A DNA stretch of 64,000 nt from Akanthomyces muscarius (Eukaryota; Ascomycota; Sordariomycetes; Hypocreales; Cordycipitaceae). The notes below the pieces were generated by a model. It searched no databases. It was not told the DNA's origin and saw nothing but the letters and a program-made list of their open reading frames with translations. The translations under genes and the position numbers were made by a program. Shown one piece after another: positions 12,008 through 22,279 of this stretch (the stretch's first letter is position 1; each line of letters opens with the position of its first letter). Where the stretch lies: the NCBI RefSeq assembly GCF_028009165.1, contig NC_079243.1:496001-560000 (forward strand), read 5' to 3'.

Positions 12008-12286
12008 CAGTGTTCCTAATAGGAGAAACTATTCTGGACCAATGTGACTGTTTAATTATGGGTGAGTCGATGAATGGCATAATATTTATTCTTTATTATG
12101 GCCTTCAGGTGGCTGCAGTTAATTAATAACTACAATACTTAGTGACCCGATGGATGGACTGTTTAGAGGCAGGCAGTCCAGTCCATGACCCTTGGACTGA
12201 CAGGCGGTCCAGTCCACAGCCTACAACTCGGTAGGCGGTCCAGTTTGAAGCCTCTGGACTGGACGGACCGCCTATTAGGAACGCTG
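12008..12286. mobile_element. hAT-type MITE, 279 bp
   Basis: Terminal inverted repeats CAGTGTTCCTAATAGG and CCTATTAGGAACGCTG match at 15 of 16 positions, begin with the CAGYG typical of hAT ends, and are flanked by a perfect 8-bp target-site duplication CTTACCAC (12000-12007 and 12287-12294). The inner right half contains several direct and inverted copies of an AGGCGGTCCAG-like motif, as expected for subterminal transposase sites. No coding capacity; needs a transposase in trans. Confidence 0.9.
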
Positions 12287-12471
12287 CTTACCACCCTTAA
12301 ATTAAGGATTGTCACAAGGCATGCGAGAGTAAAAATAATAGGCAAGTTTCCAAGACTATTTTTGAGAAAATAATGTGACTAGACTGAATCACCATAGCAC
12401 TCTGCAGCGACCGGAAGAGAGACAGCAAAACACCTTGGGTTGAGGTACGAAATCCCCAGCAACACATTAAC

Positions 12472-13410
12472 TTATGTGGAAGCGAAATGTGGTTCTCGAG
12501 GGCTTGTGTTGGTATTCGTCGAGGTGAGAGCATCGTCGTTCGATGACTGACGATTCGCCCTCGCACGTTCTTGTGCTCTTGCGAGTTCTCGTGCCTGGCC
12601 TCGAATATCTGGATTTGCAGACGGGCGCTTAGACGAAGGGGTTGAGCGAGTTCCCCAGTCAAGGCGGGTGCTGGCAGGGGCATCCGAGTGATCACTCTCG
12701 GGGGAGTCAGATTTGTACGGCTTGATCCGGAGCGCGTGCTGGTATTCTCCCGCGAATTGTGAACGCTTGGGGGGGGACGGTCGTGGATAGCTGGCCAGCT
12801 GAGCGGCTCTGTGGCGAAACTGAGTAAAATTTTCCTCGTTGAGACCGAGGATAGATTCCAGCTGGTCAACGACGGAGTCAGGGTCCTGGATAATGATAGA
12901 CTCCGGGTCGTCATCACTGTCAGAAGTGGACGGATCAGGTACAGGGATGTCGTAGAAGGAGACCAGATAAGCGAGCATGGAGTGCTGATGGGGAGTGGAC
13001 GGTGTTCGGAGAGTGTAGAAGGCGTTGGCATGGCGGGGAAAGCGAGCGGGATCGGGCTCGAGGATGCCTCGGTCAGGGTGGAAAGCGATGATGGGCCGGA
13101 TTGGGAGAGTAGGATTACGCAACGCGTTATTCCTGAAATAAGCGTTCGTGCGCATGTTATCAGCTTTGAGTTCGTCGAAGCGCTGTTTGAAATTGTCGAA
13201 GCGCTGGTTGACATCGTTAAAGCGCTGGTTGACATCGTCAAAGCGAGTCTTCACGTCGGCCGTTAACTCCTCCAAACCAGCCGCAACTTGATTGAAGGAG
13301 CGGCGAATGGAATAGAGCTCGTCATTCAAAAACTTATCATGTCGATTCTGGAGCTCAACGTATTCGTCACGCAATATATAAGGAGATAGTGCTGAGGTCA
13401 TGGTGATCAT
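12472..13410 (-). CDS. coiled-coil protein with FPRHA motif
   Basis: Single exon, true ATG, 312 aa. Residues 35-85 form a coiled coil with an internal seven-residue repeat (DVNQRFN, DVNQRFD, NFKQRFD). This is followed by a conserved-looking block (PTLPIRPIIAFHPDRG ... FPRHANAFYTLR) that I associate with a fungal family of unknown function, then an acidic stretch and a basic, Ser-rich tail. Codon use and lack of introns are compatible with a real gene. Probably oligomeric through the coiled coil; cellular role unknown. Long antisense open frames on both strands here are shadows of this gene. Confidence 0.7.
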   Translation of the reverse strand: MITMTSALSPYILRDEYVELQNRHDKFLNDELYSIRRSFNQVAAGLEELTADVKTRFDDVNQRFNDVNQRFDNFKQRFDELKADNMRTNAYFRNNALRNPTLPIRPIIAFHPDRGILEPDPARFPRHANAFYTLRTPSTPHQHSMLAYLVSFYDIPVPDPSTSDSDDDPESIIIQDPDSVVDQLESILGLNEENFTQFRHRAAQLASYPRPSPPKRSQFAGEYQHALRIKPYKSDSPESDHSDAPASTRLDWGTRSTPSSKRPSANPDIRGQARELARAQERARANRQSSNDDALTSTNTNTSPREPHFAST

Positions 13411-14237
13411 AATAAATGATGAGGTAAAAGGAAAGTACGGTTGGGCTGTTAAAAGAGAGCGGAGAGGGAAAAGTGACGGCGAGGCGGCCTAGATCACGTG
13501 CAAGTACCAGGCAGCAGAAGCGGTCACGGACCTGTTTGATCGCCTACAACCTTTGCTGTTCACTTTCTCAGTACTTTGCCTTTGCTAACTGCAACACGTC
13601 GTAGATGGCAGTGCCTATCAGTAACTCTTATTCGCAAGGCTTTGTAAACCCGATTCAAGTCTGACGAAAGCTAGAAATACTGCACCTTAGTCAATTGGAA
13701 GCGCCACGGCGAAGCGCTTTTGCAGGCGCGCTGGCATGAAGCAACTGGCATCTTCGTCCTCAAGCAGCCAATACGCGAAAGAAAAAATTGGCAAGGCAAC
13801 ACCTTTTGGATGCGGGAACTGTCAGTGATTTCAGTTTCTCGGGAGAAAGGCGCTGGTGCGGTCTTTACGCGGCCAGGACTCGATGAGAAGGCTGTCGAAA
13901 GAGTGTGTCCCAGCCACTCGCCGAGGTGGCGTTCAGCACCGCCTAAATGTTTAGGGAGTCTGCTCCCATCCAGCTCCAGCACTCGTCAGTTGGCGATATC
14001 GGGAGTATGGAGGCATGGAACTGGTAGGACATGAACACGGATGTTCCGCAATTTAGTCACTTCTTTTATTAGAAGTGAGCTTGGTCGCGAAGCTGAGTGG
14101 CCAACAAGGACGACTTGTTGTCTTGCTACCTCAGGAAGCACAGCGGCTCCAGCTACTCACACTCGGACAACATGTTTATCTTCCTCTCAACACCTATTAC
14201 AAGTAACCCCTTCTAGAAGATCGCCGAAAGTGAAAAC
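13411..14237. other. no gene seen
   Basis: One open plus-strand frame (13720-14034) is not supported by homology or splice sites. The right end is the breakpoint of the segmental duplication. Confidence 0.4.
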
Positions 14238-14287
14238 TCTGTTTGATCGCATGTATACACCACATATAATTCGCTTGAGTTATTCAT
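14238..14287 (-). pseudogene. truncated gene Y
   Basis: ATG at 14287 followed by the first 17 codons of Y (MNNSSELYVVYTCDQTE); beyond 14238 the sequence is unrelated to Y. A breakpoint remnant of the duplication. Confidence 0.75.
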
Positions 14288-15115
14288 TTTCGTGTTGTTC
14301 GCGTCTGTATATCATTGCTATGAAAGGACTGTCTGTTGCAGGGGCGGGGGTTCTATGGCCTTTTAAACTTGGTGGCCGTGTGACGGCCCCCACTGAACAC
14401 TCGCACCTCATTGGCTGTGGGACTTGGAATTCGGCGGCAGCTAACGCCTAATGAGATCCCTCGCGAATGAGCTTCATCCCAGCAGTAGCTGAAATTGAAT
14501 CCAAGAGGTCTTCGGGAAAGTCCTCGAGTCCGAAATATACTGCGTCATGCTCTAAAGACGGCGATGTGGACGGAGAAGTCATTGGTCCTGTGGACTCGCC
14601 CGTGCGCGGTGGTCCATCACTGTCATCGCTGTCTTGATCAGCCGGGTCTAGTGTGGACAATAAGACTTTTAGTCGGGAAGCACTTGGTCCGTCGCCCTTG
14701 AATCGTGAGATTATTTCTTCAGTTTCATTTTCCGGGATACCTTGTAACGTTTAGCCTGGTAAATTTGATAAATATCAAGGGCCTCATACCTGGTGGCGCC
14801 TCTATTTTTGGAAAGATGCTGTCCTCCGGGGTAGCAGCAACATTGGCATGGTCATGCTCTTGTTCGCAATGAACCGCGCCTCTCCCAGTGTCTTTGTCCG
14901 CGATTTCCAGCTTAGGCAATCTAGCCAGCAAGGTTTTCAACCGGGTAGCATGGTTGGCGGCATCATTGTGTGCGTCAGCAACATCGCTTTCGTTCCTCAA
15001 AGTGTCTTTAATGAGTTAGCTCAGTATTCTGGGCAAAGGCGCCGGGCAATTTACTTGAATGTCCACCTTCGCTGGTGCTACCTGCTGGCGAAGTGTCGCG
15101 TTTGGCGCGATCGTG
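14238..15115. repeat. segmental duplication, copy 2
   Basis: Direct repeat of 8245-9125 (see copy 1). The left breakpoint lies inside the Y reading frame, so only the first 17 Y codons remain. Confidence 0.9.
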
Positions 15116-15441
15116 GATTTGTTCGCCCACAGCAGCAACCACAGTATCCTTCGCACTAGTGCCCCATAGTTAGCATATAAATTTGAGTTTGGGTGTCAGC
15201 TGGGGGTGGTTTAACATTTTTGAAGTAGCACTGTTGTATATCGTATTGCCACCTTCCGCAGCCTGGGACGCGGGTTGGGAAGGTTGGCCGGGAGTCTGAG
15301 AGCTTGATTCAATAGCTGAACCACTGCACACACTCGAACCTGTATAATTTTTCAATTCAGACGAAATACTTAGGCGATAGTCAAGCTGGTCAACGTACCT
15401 GGATTTATATGCGTATCCTGCAACTTGAGCTCGGCCGCCAT
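14448..15441 (-). CDS. gene D2: acidic unknown protein, copy 2
   Basis: Five exons (15441-15399, 15339-15216, 15155-15055, 15005-14790, 14740-14448), phase-consistent throughout, 258 aa. Exons 3-5 correspond to the three exons of D1; intron positions are conserved. The N-terminal part differs from D1 (Ser/Gln-rich, QTPGQPSQPASQAAEGG) though both begin MAA. Acidic C terminus as in D1; six residues shorter because of an 18-bp indel. A further upstream exon starting at 15661 can be joined in frame, so the true start may be earlier. Function unknown. Confidence 0.6.
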
Positions 15442-16526
15442 AGTGTCGGTCGACCTAACTTGTGCACGCCCCGACTCCGTATTGTTGCCAGTCATCTGTA
15501 ATGCGCTGCTGGTAGCTCTGTGTAAGCATCTGTCAGTTTGGAATCGGGAACACAAGACGCAAGCACTGACCTTTGTGGCTGTTCTCTGCTTGACCTCTCT
15601 TGGAAATGTCCCGGCATCGTTTCACCTTGCCTGAACTGGTGGCTGTTTTGAGCATTCGCATTAGAGCATAAAGGCCTATTTGTTTGTGGCCAATAGACGC
15701 AGAAACAGAAGCATTTGCCCGCACTTACATCTTCGGGAGCGACTTGACTACCTGGTAGAGGGCCATGGTCATGAAAAGGCGTTGAATTGGTATCTCTGGA
15801 GTTGGAAAGATAATGAGGGAAACACGCGGTATTGCTCAGTTTTTATAGAGCCTCGAATCATCCTGGCCAGCTTGCTCATCGCGGCGCCGTATCTGAGCAG
15901 TCACCTACGAAAGCTAGTGATGACCTCTACGGTGGCTGATGCAAGTTAGGAGCCCTGCCTCCTCATGGAGAGAGATCAGAGTAGAAATTGCTCAAAATAG
16001 ACAAATGAGCAGGGATTGTGAGGGCTGTTGCTGTCAAAGTATGTCTTGTTAACACGAACATCGCGTACATCGAATCCTGCATCCTGCAGTCGCGGGAGCT
16101 TTAGCAAGGCTCTATTCAAATAGGGCATAAAGTTGATAGTCTATCAAGCGTATGGCTTATAACTATACTATACTCGCACTATGACGTAATGCAGTTCCGG
16201 GCTCGGCTTGAGCGAGTGCACGTGATATCTGGATGCGCTACTTTCCCGGCTGAACCTCGCTACAACCTAGCTGGACTCTTAACACCCGCTGCAACGATTC
16301 TTGATGCATCGACGAAGATATACGACCGACGCGCTACATGGCTATTTGCTTATTTGACTGAAATACTACTGTCAGAACTCTGTTAGAGCCCAAATGTGTG
16401 TTGCATGGCTCTAGATGAAATGACTGCCCGACTCGGGCCAGGTGCCCCGCCTTCCTTCAAATAGCGTGACATAAAGAAATAAAAGCCAGCGGGAATTATC
16501 TTTGTTATTGCCACGACTTGTTCACC
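15442..16526. other. mostly empty; possible 5' exon of D2
   Basis: 15661-15533 (minus) can splice in phase to D2. A plus-strand frame ending at 15949 (EPRIILASLLIAAPYL) is unsupported. Nothing else recognised. Confidence 0.3.
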
Positions 16527-16823
16527 ATGGCAGTTAGGTTTTCAGTCATCCTGCTATTGAGTCTTCTGCTAATATTTGCTAAGAAAGGTGATGACGCCCT
16601 TGCTGGGCGCGACGAGCGAAACATTGCGAGTCATCGATTTCCACCACATGCTACGAGCGATCGAACATTCAAATTCCAAGGACTGTACATATCAGTTTTC
16701 AACGAAGAGACACAGGACAGAAAGACTCTGGAGGAAAACGTCACGGAATACAAAGATTTCGAGGTCCCAAAGGGCTACACAACCTATGTTCGAGGGGTAG
16801 AGATAATGCGCTGGGAAAATTAA
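16527..16823 (+). CDS. gene S2: small secreted protein of convergent pair 2
   Basis: Single exon, 98 aa from the ATG at 16527. The N terminus is a clear signal peptide (MAVRFSVILLLSLLLIFA). The C-terminal 45 residues match S1 (LYISVFNEET, DFEVPKG, VRGVEIMRW). The stop codon TAA occupies 16821-16823 and shares the palindrome TTAA with the stop of P2 on the other strand. The secreted form versus the leaderless S1 suggests that the pair members act in different compartments, but this is inference. No known family. Confidence 0.65.
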   Translation: MAVRFSVILLLSLLLIFAKKGDDALAGRDERNIASHRFPPHATSDRTFKFQGLYISVFNEETQDRKTLEENVTEYKDFEVPKGYTTYVRGVEIMRWEN

Positions 16824-17868
16824 GACGAAATCGCATGCTTGACCCCATATAAATCGTTGATTCTATAACCCTCGTTGTGGCCGCACCAAATGGTGACTGA
16901 TACGTCTTGCGTTTCATCCTTCGGGAACAGCGTAGCTATACAGGCTGTAGTCCCATATCCTCTGGCTCGTTCTGATTTCCACTGTGCGCTGCTCAAGACG
17001 GCCGTCCGAAATGGTTGGGGTAACTTCGTTACATTTTGAGCGGGCGCATTCGTAAACATATGCTTCATCTCTATGGGTTAGGGAATGGTCAGCATGAATC
17101 CCTGCACGTCAGGTTTCAGCTTACCTCGATCCAGGCTTTCATGTTGAAGCGAGGACCTCACTGGAGGCGGACAAAGGTCCTGCGAACCGCAGTCCATTGC
17201 ACGGAGCGGTTGGGACAGCTCTATTCAATGTCAGTTCCATCCGCGGATGACGTAGCCTACATACCAAAGACAAGCTTCGTAAGGTTAAGACATTCACAAA
17301 GTTCCTCTTCGGCCAGTTTTGAAAGCGTATCGCATACTGCGGGTGGCCATAGTTTTCTGTCCGCCGGTTCTATGTCTTCTAGCAGACAGCTGAACATGTC
17401 ATTCGACATAAAACAAGGATTCCAGTTGGTCGGAGGATAAGCGATAGCCCACGAAATAATCCCGTCAGTACTCAGTTGCATTATCTGCTCGCAGCGTTTT
17501 TTAATCACGGTCTTCCTCCAGACAGTTTCTTTTGAATCAAAATTGGATTCAGGAGGCCCTTGGAAAATCAGCTTAATATTCCTGCGAAAAACTGCCGAGC
17601 TTCCGAGATTGCCACCGCTTAAGACTGTTTGAATTGCTGCCTGTGCTTTGGTGCGATTGCGCTCGCTGGCCTTCCAGATTTGTTCGGACCACAAATGCCG
17701 GTGTGAACCAGTTTTGGATTCGATTATCGCCACTGCGTTTCGAAGACTGGCGGCAAGAGCTCCAAGTGCTTCACTATGGGTTGCTGACAATGACGCGATG
17801 CGCAATGCAGGGCCTAATAAATCCAGATCTGCGGTGATGCGATTGCACAGTTCGTTCAGCTCAGCCAT
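16820..17868 (-). CDS. gene P2: partner protein of convergent pair 2
   Basis: Three exons (17868-17265, 17220-17125, 17070-16820), phase-consistent, 316 aa. Introns start GTATGT and GTAAGC and end TAG, with CTGAC/CTAAC branch sites. N-terminal half is helical (NELCNRITADLDLLGPALRI); the middle has Trp-rich segments (IISWAIAYPPTNW). The last 70 residues align with P1 (see P1). Ends in the TTAA shared with S2. No recognised family. The gene is longer than P1 by about 85 residues, mostly N-terminal. Confidence 0.65.
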
Positions 17869-18500
17869 ATCGAGATGCCAGGCGAAGCAAACAAGAGAGT
17901 TAACGTAAGGTCTCCAAAGTGTGTATGAGAAAGGTTTAAAGTTTACCAGTATGATAGACTATAATGATAGAGTACTACTAAGTTTGATAGTGCAAGCCGC
18001 TCACGTGTGAAGCACTTGTCATGTATTCATTGGCTGTCAACTCCACTTCTTGCAGCAGCTGCCTACTGATAACGGATTTTGTGGACCATATGACCGTAGC
18101 TTACCCACACCCCACCAAACTATTCGGCGATTGGCTGAGCACGCGCCAGCTCTGTATGCCTGCTGCCTTGGCCATCTTTACGTCGCTCTCAAGGTATAGG
18201 CTTACGGCTAGATAGTGCATGCGTTGGGTGAGTTTTTACTCAGTATTGAGTGTTACAGCCATCGCGTTAACGCTTTCTCCGAACCTGTGGGCAATAAGAC
18301 CTTGCAGCCACTAAGTTTCGCGGCGTTGTCAAATTGAGGCACACCGTCGTTCTCTTTTTCTGGTTACCGCTACTATGCGTTTAGGCATGTCGCCTGATTT
18401 GAATACTTCTGCCAGGATATTGGCCAGAATCTTTTGGCGGGCATTACAAATACTCCACAATCACCCACGCTGAGGCGACAAACCCCCTCCTCTCCAGCCG
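17869..18500. other. no gene seen
   Basis: AT-rich spacer 17930-17990 followed by unremarkable sequence; nothing recognised. Confidence 0.4.
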
Positions 18501-18509
18501 ACTATCTCT

Positions 18510-21245
18510 GTCACGCACTTCTCACCGCACTGCAACTGCGTACCACCTAGCGCCACCGGTACAAGGACCCACACAACTTACAACTACAGTCAGTGACGTA
18601 CCTAAAATGTGTCGCATATTCACCGATGCCCACCAGGCTCGGTGATCGACTGCCATTTGCTTCTTCATCTGTCTCTTTCTATATGAAACTGATGGTAGGT
18701 GTTCGTCCGTGGGGAGCGTAGCGCCATGCTTCGCAAGTTGGTCGGCCAGCTCGTTACAGTTGAAAATGTGATTCTTCAAGTGTACTTCTTCTCTATCTAG
18801 AGAGATATAAGCAAGCTGCCTGCAGCTTGCTTTTGTTGCGTTGTGACACTACTGATACATTGTGATGTTTGATACCTTGATAATTGCTTTTGGTAGCTTC
18901 AGCCTCTGTATCAGAGCTGCTGACGTCACCTGCCGTTCGGAAACAACTGTTACCGAAGATGCCGGTGTGGCCGGGGGACCATTTGACTGAGATCAGGTAC
19001 GGGTGTTTGATCCCGATCTTTTGGAATTCTCGAAAACAGGCCTGCGAAGAGTCTGCCGCTGTCGTTCCGATGCAGTCAATCACAGACGTGTTGTCTATGC
19101 AGACCGTGATCGGCTCGAGGCGGCTGCTCTGTGGCCGCTTTCAGTCCTGCAAGCGCGCCATGTATTTCGGCGTCGAACACTTCTCGTCGTCCCAGCTGTC
19201 CGGAATCCCAATTCAGAAGTTGTCCATGGTGAAATACGGCGAAGCCGTATCCCGCCGTGTCCGTGTCTGTTTTGGAGCCATCGCTGAAGACTACATAGCC
19301 CGCGGGTCGACCGGCGAGCCACTGCTCAAAATCCGGTACAGCGTTCTCTTTGGTGAGCCTCTCACCGGGCCCCTCTACTTGTACGTTGTCAGAAAACCTC
19401 TGTGGTATGAGTCTGGGTCTTTCGATCTTGGCCGTGCGGGACGAGGTTCGGAGTAGTCTTGAATGTCGCAACGCCATTCGTTCAGCGATAAGTGGTTTCT
19501 CATTCAGCTCGATTTCTCTCTGCGACTGTCGCAGCCGTTTGCTGATTGGGTGTGCTTTGTCCAGTGTGGCGTAGCGAAATGCTATGCGTTCCTGGATATG
19601 TCGAAGCAAGACGCTGGCGGGCGGGATGACCGCTTCTTTCCACAGAAATTCCAAGGGTGTTGTCTTCCACATTGGCAAAATCATCTTACACGCGAGATTC
19701 AGCACGCGTTGTATTTTTCCTAGGTTGGTTTTCGAGATGTGGTTTCTTTTAAAGCGCGAGTTGCCTGCATCCAAGCCGGGCAGCCACGCATCTAACCGGT
19801 GGAAAAGGGTCGGCATAGCCACAGCCCACGCAGCTCGACGGGCCGCTGTTGCTGCCATTCCTCGCACGGTATTGTTCATGGCTCGGAGGTGATTGATCAC
19901 TCGGCGAGCTTTCTGCGTCCACTCGTCAATATGGTGGTTGAAGGTGAGTTTCTTGTCTAGCCAGATGCCAAGCCACCGCATGGATGGCGCTGCCCGTATC
20001 TCTTTGTCGCCATGGTGAGTGATGGGATATTGGTCGTGATCTGCCTTGCGTCTAGAAAAATGCATGACTTCTGTCTTTTCTGGGTCAAAGTGGATTGCCT
20101 CCCTCTTCCCCAAGATTCCATGGCTGAGATGGCCTCATTTGCTTGTCTCGCTGTGTCCTCCAGCGAGTCTCCGCTACAGAGCATCGCTGTGTCGTCCGCG
20201 TATCCGTATCTCTGGGCAGCGCCGAGAGGAAATATATTGCCGCTGTGATCAGGATATAGAGTATCGGGGAGATGGGGGAGCCTTCAGGCAGGCCGCACCG
20301 CAGTCTCGCGCTTGGTGTGGTCGCGTCTTGGAAACGCACGCTGGCTAGTCTGTCTAGCAGGAAGCTGGCTATCCACCGGATCAAGAAGTCCGGCCATCCC
20401 TGTCGTCGTAGGCAAAGGATCATGCGATTGCGAAGGATGGCGTCGAAAGCGCCCATAACGTCTTCCGTGACTAGCGTTGCCACCTGGCCGGCCGCGAGTG
20501 CTTTCTCGATGTCGTATATCAGGGAAACCACGATGTCTACCGCGGACCGCTTCGGCAGCGCACCAGCCTGGTTCGGATGAAGGATACCATATTTTATGGC
20601 GGCGTCTGCCATTCTTCTTGCGAACACCTGTTCTAAGCCTTTACTGAGGCAGGACAGGAGTGATATCGGTCGCCATGTGGACACTTTGCTGAGGTCTCGC
20701 TTGTTGAGCTTCGGGATCATGACGACCTCTGCAGTCTTGAAGACGCTGGGATGATGACCGAGCCGTAGGCAGGCGTTGTACAGTGTCGTGACTGGTAGGG
20801 CAATATGTGGCCAGGCTGCTTGCAGCATCTTGGTCGTGATTCCGTCTGAGCCGGGCGTTGTGTTTCCGGTATGTAGGACAGCCTTTCGACCTCCTTAGTC
20901 GAGACGGTTCTTGCGAATGGGATCTCCTTAGCAGGATTAACTGGTGGTTGCCATCCATCGGCGATATCGTCTGACGCGTCGCGACGTTCCAGCTTCTCTT
21001 TCCGTAGCGCCATGGCCTTCTCCACGTCAGTAGAGTAAGTCCTGTCGCCCACCTGGATCGGCGGGGGTTGAAGACGTTGTCTCGATTTCATCCATCTGGT
21101 GAGTTTGTATACGCCTTCCGCCGTAGTAACTTCATTGATAGTGTTGCGTGAATTTCTGCCTTGTGCGTCTTGGGACGCGGCAGAACCTTACCCTGGACCG
21201 CTGTACTTCCTCTCCTCTTTGGTTCTCGTAGATTCGTCGTTGAAA
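18510..21245 (-). mobile_element. decayed, 5'-truncated LINE retrotransposon
   Basis: Reverse transcriptase is spread over several frames: PKLNKRDLSKVSTWRPISLL, GLPEGSPISPILY, then the catalytic YADD (20191-20202) in a second frame, then the thumb and connection region in a third (20113-19076). RNase H follows (VVFSDGSKT; VFDAEIHGAL; WSPGHTGIFGN; NELADQLAKHGA). At least two frameshifts and a 191-bp insertion make it inactive. No endonuclease domain is present, so the copy is 5'-truncated at about 21245, as is common for LINEs. No poly-A tail was seen at the 3' side. Confidence 0.85.
18758..18948. mobile_element. 191-bp insertion inside the LINE RNase H domain
   Basis: The RNase H frame is interrupted between GIFGN and NELAD. 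The insert is bounded by AGTTG...CAACT and by a 5-bp direct repeat GTTAC (18753-18757 and 18949-18953), consistent with a target-site duplication. It holds a perfect 11-bp-arm hairpin (AAGCAAGCTGC with a 2-nt loop). Small non-autonomous element of unknown class. Confidence 0.7.
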
Positions 21246-21249
21246 AAAA

Positions 21250-21660
21250 ATAGGCCAAGGGATCGGACAAGTGAAAGCGTTTCTAGGAGCCTTCAAAGCG
21301 TTATGCGCAGACTGGATCATCTGAACCACAAATATGGCATCGATGTTTATCTCTGCGCTAAATACAGGAGGTATTTCGAATACACCACGGCGCCTTCATT
21401 TCGTCCCCCAGCCCTTGATATCGTAAGTGTCACGCTCGCATAGCGTCACATGTGCTCACCATATACAGACGAACAGCTACAAGCCTGTGCGACGGCACCC
21501 TTCGGATTTTGGCAGGAGATCTAGTCGCATAGCATTTCGCGATCAGAGCCGGCGTGCACTTCCCTCTGCAAGACCACCTCATGCAATTGAAGCGAGCCGT
21601 TCTATGGAGGAAGTTTTGGACAACCCAAAACAGGATACTAGCATCTCCGTATCATTGTGA
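21250..21660 (+). pseudogene. MADS/SRF-like gene fragment, 5' end lost
   Basis: A plus-strand frame ending at 21422 reads SLQSVMRRLDHLNHKYGIDV then YLCAKYRRYFEYT, the pattern of the short fungal MADS-box-like (SRF-TF) proteins: a Lys/Arg-rich helix, a hydrophobic DVYL strand and an aromatic strand. A GTAAGT..ACAG intron (21423-21468) joins in phase 0 to a basic exon ending at 21660. There is no ATG upstream before the LINE boundary at about 21245, so the N terminus appears to be cut off by the LINE. Confidence 0.45.
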
Positions 21661-22279
21661 CCGCGCGTCGTCACATGCTTACTCGACAGGTACACCTAGT
21701 ACAATCATGAAAATGTTTTTTTGGGGCAGATTTACCGGCACAAGGAATTTAATTTCATGATCTAAAGCTATTCTCTATCAGGCCAAACAATTAGTTATCC
21801 ATCCGGCCATGACAACGGCGATAGATGAGCTATGCCTGGAGGGGAACCAGGGGGGCCTGCTGGCTCTCGCATTTTAGCTGCCCAGTGATTGCCGACTGAC
21901 TAGTAAAGGAGATAGGTGAATGGAAAGGTGAATTGAAGTTTTGGGTAAATTTGAAAGGTGAAGGTTCAGTTTCCCTCTGCCAGACAACGCGATTGACGAG
22001 GGCCTCAACATGGGCGGCCTGGCGCCGCATATCACACCGGGCTAGCTTGACATCTAGCCCGTGAGAAACTCCATGTTTGTCGCCATCCCGAACGAATTCA
22101 TCTCATACGACCGCCTATTGCAATGTCAAAATGTCTACGTTCGTCGTTGCTAACGAGCTTAGAACGGCTCATTTCACTCTCTTCATGCCGGCTGTTCGCT
22201 TTGCCGCACTAAAGGCCGACAAATCCCAGGAGCCTCAAGTTTCGATAAAGCTTTCCGGGCGTCCGGGATCACATTCGCA
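21661..22279. other. no gene seen
   Basis: Short frames only; nothing recognised before the left edge of the dispersed repeat. Confidence 0.4.

Noticed and set aside
12312..13241. 309-codon frame overlapping the coiled-coil gene
   Set aside because: Ser/Thr-rich translation produced by the other reading frame of the 12472-13410 gene.
18510..21245. LINE decay by repeat-induced point mutation (RIP)
   Set aside because: Frameshifts and an insertion are evident, but the sequence is not AT-rich and CG/CA contexts remain; RIP is not supported by eye.
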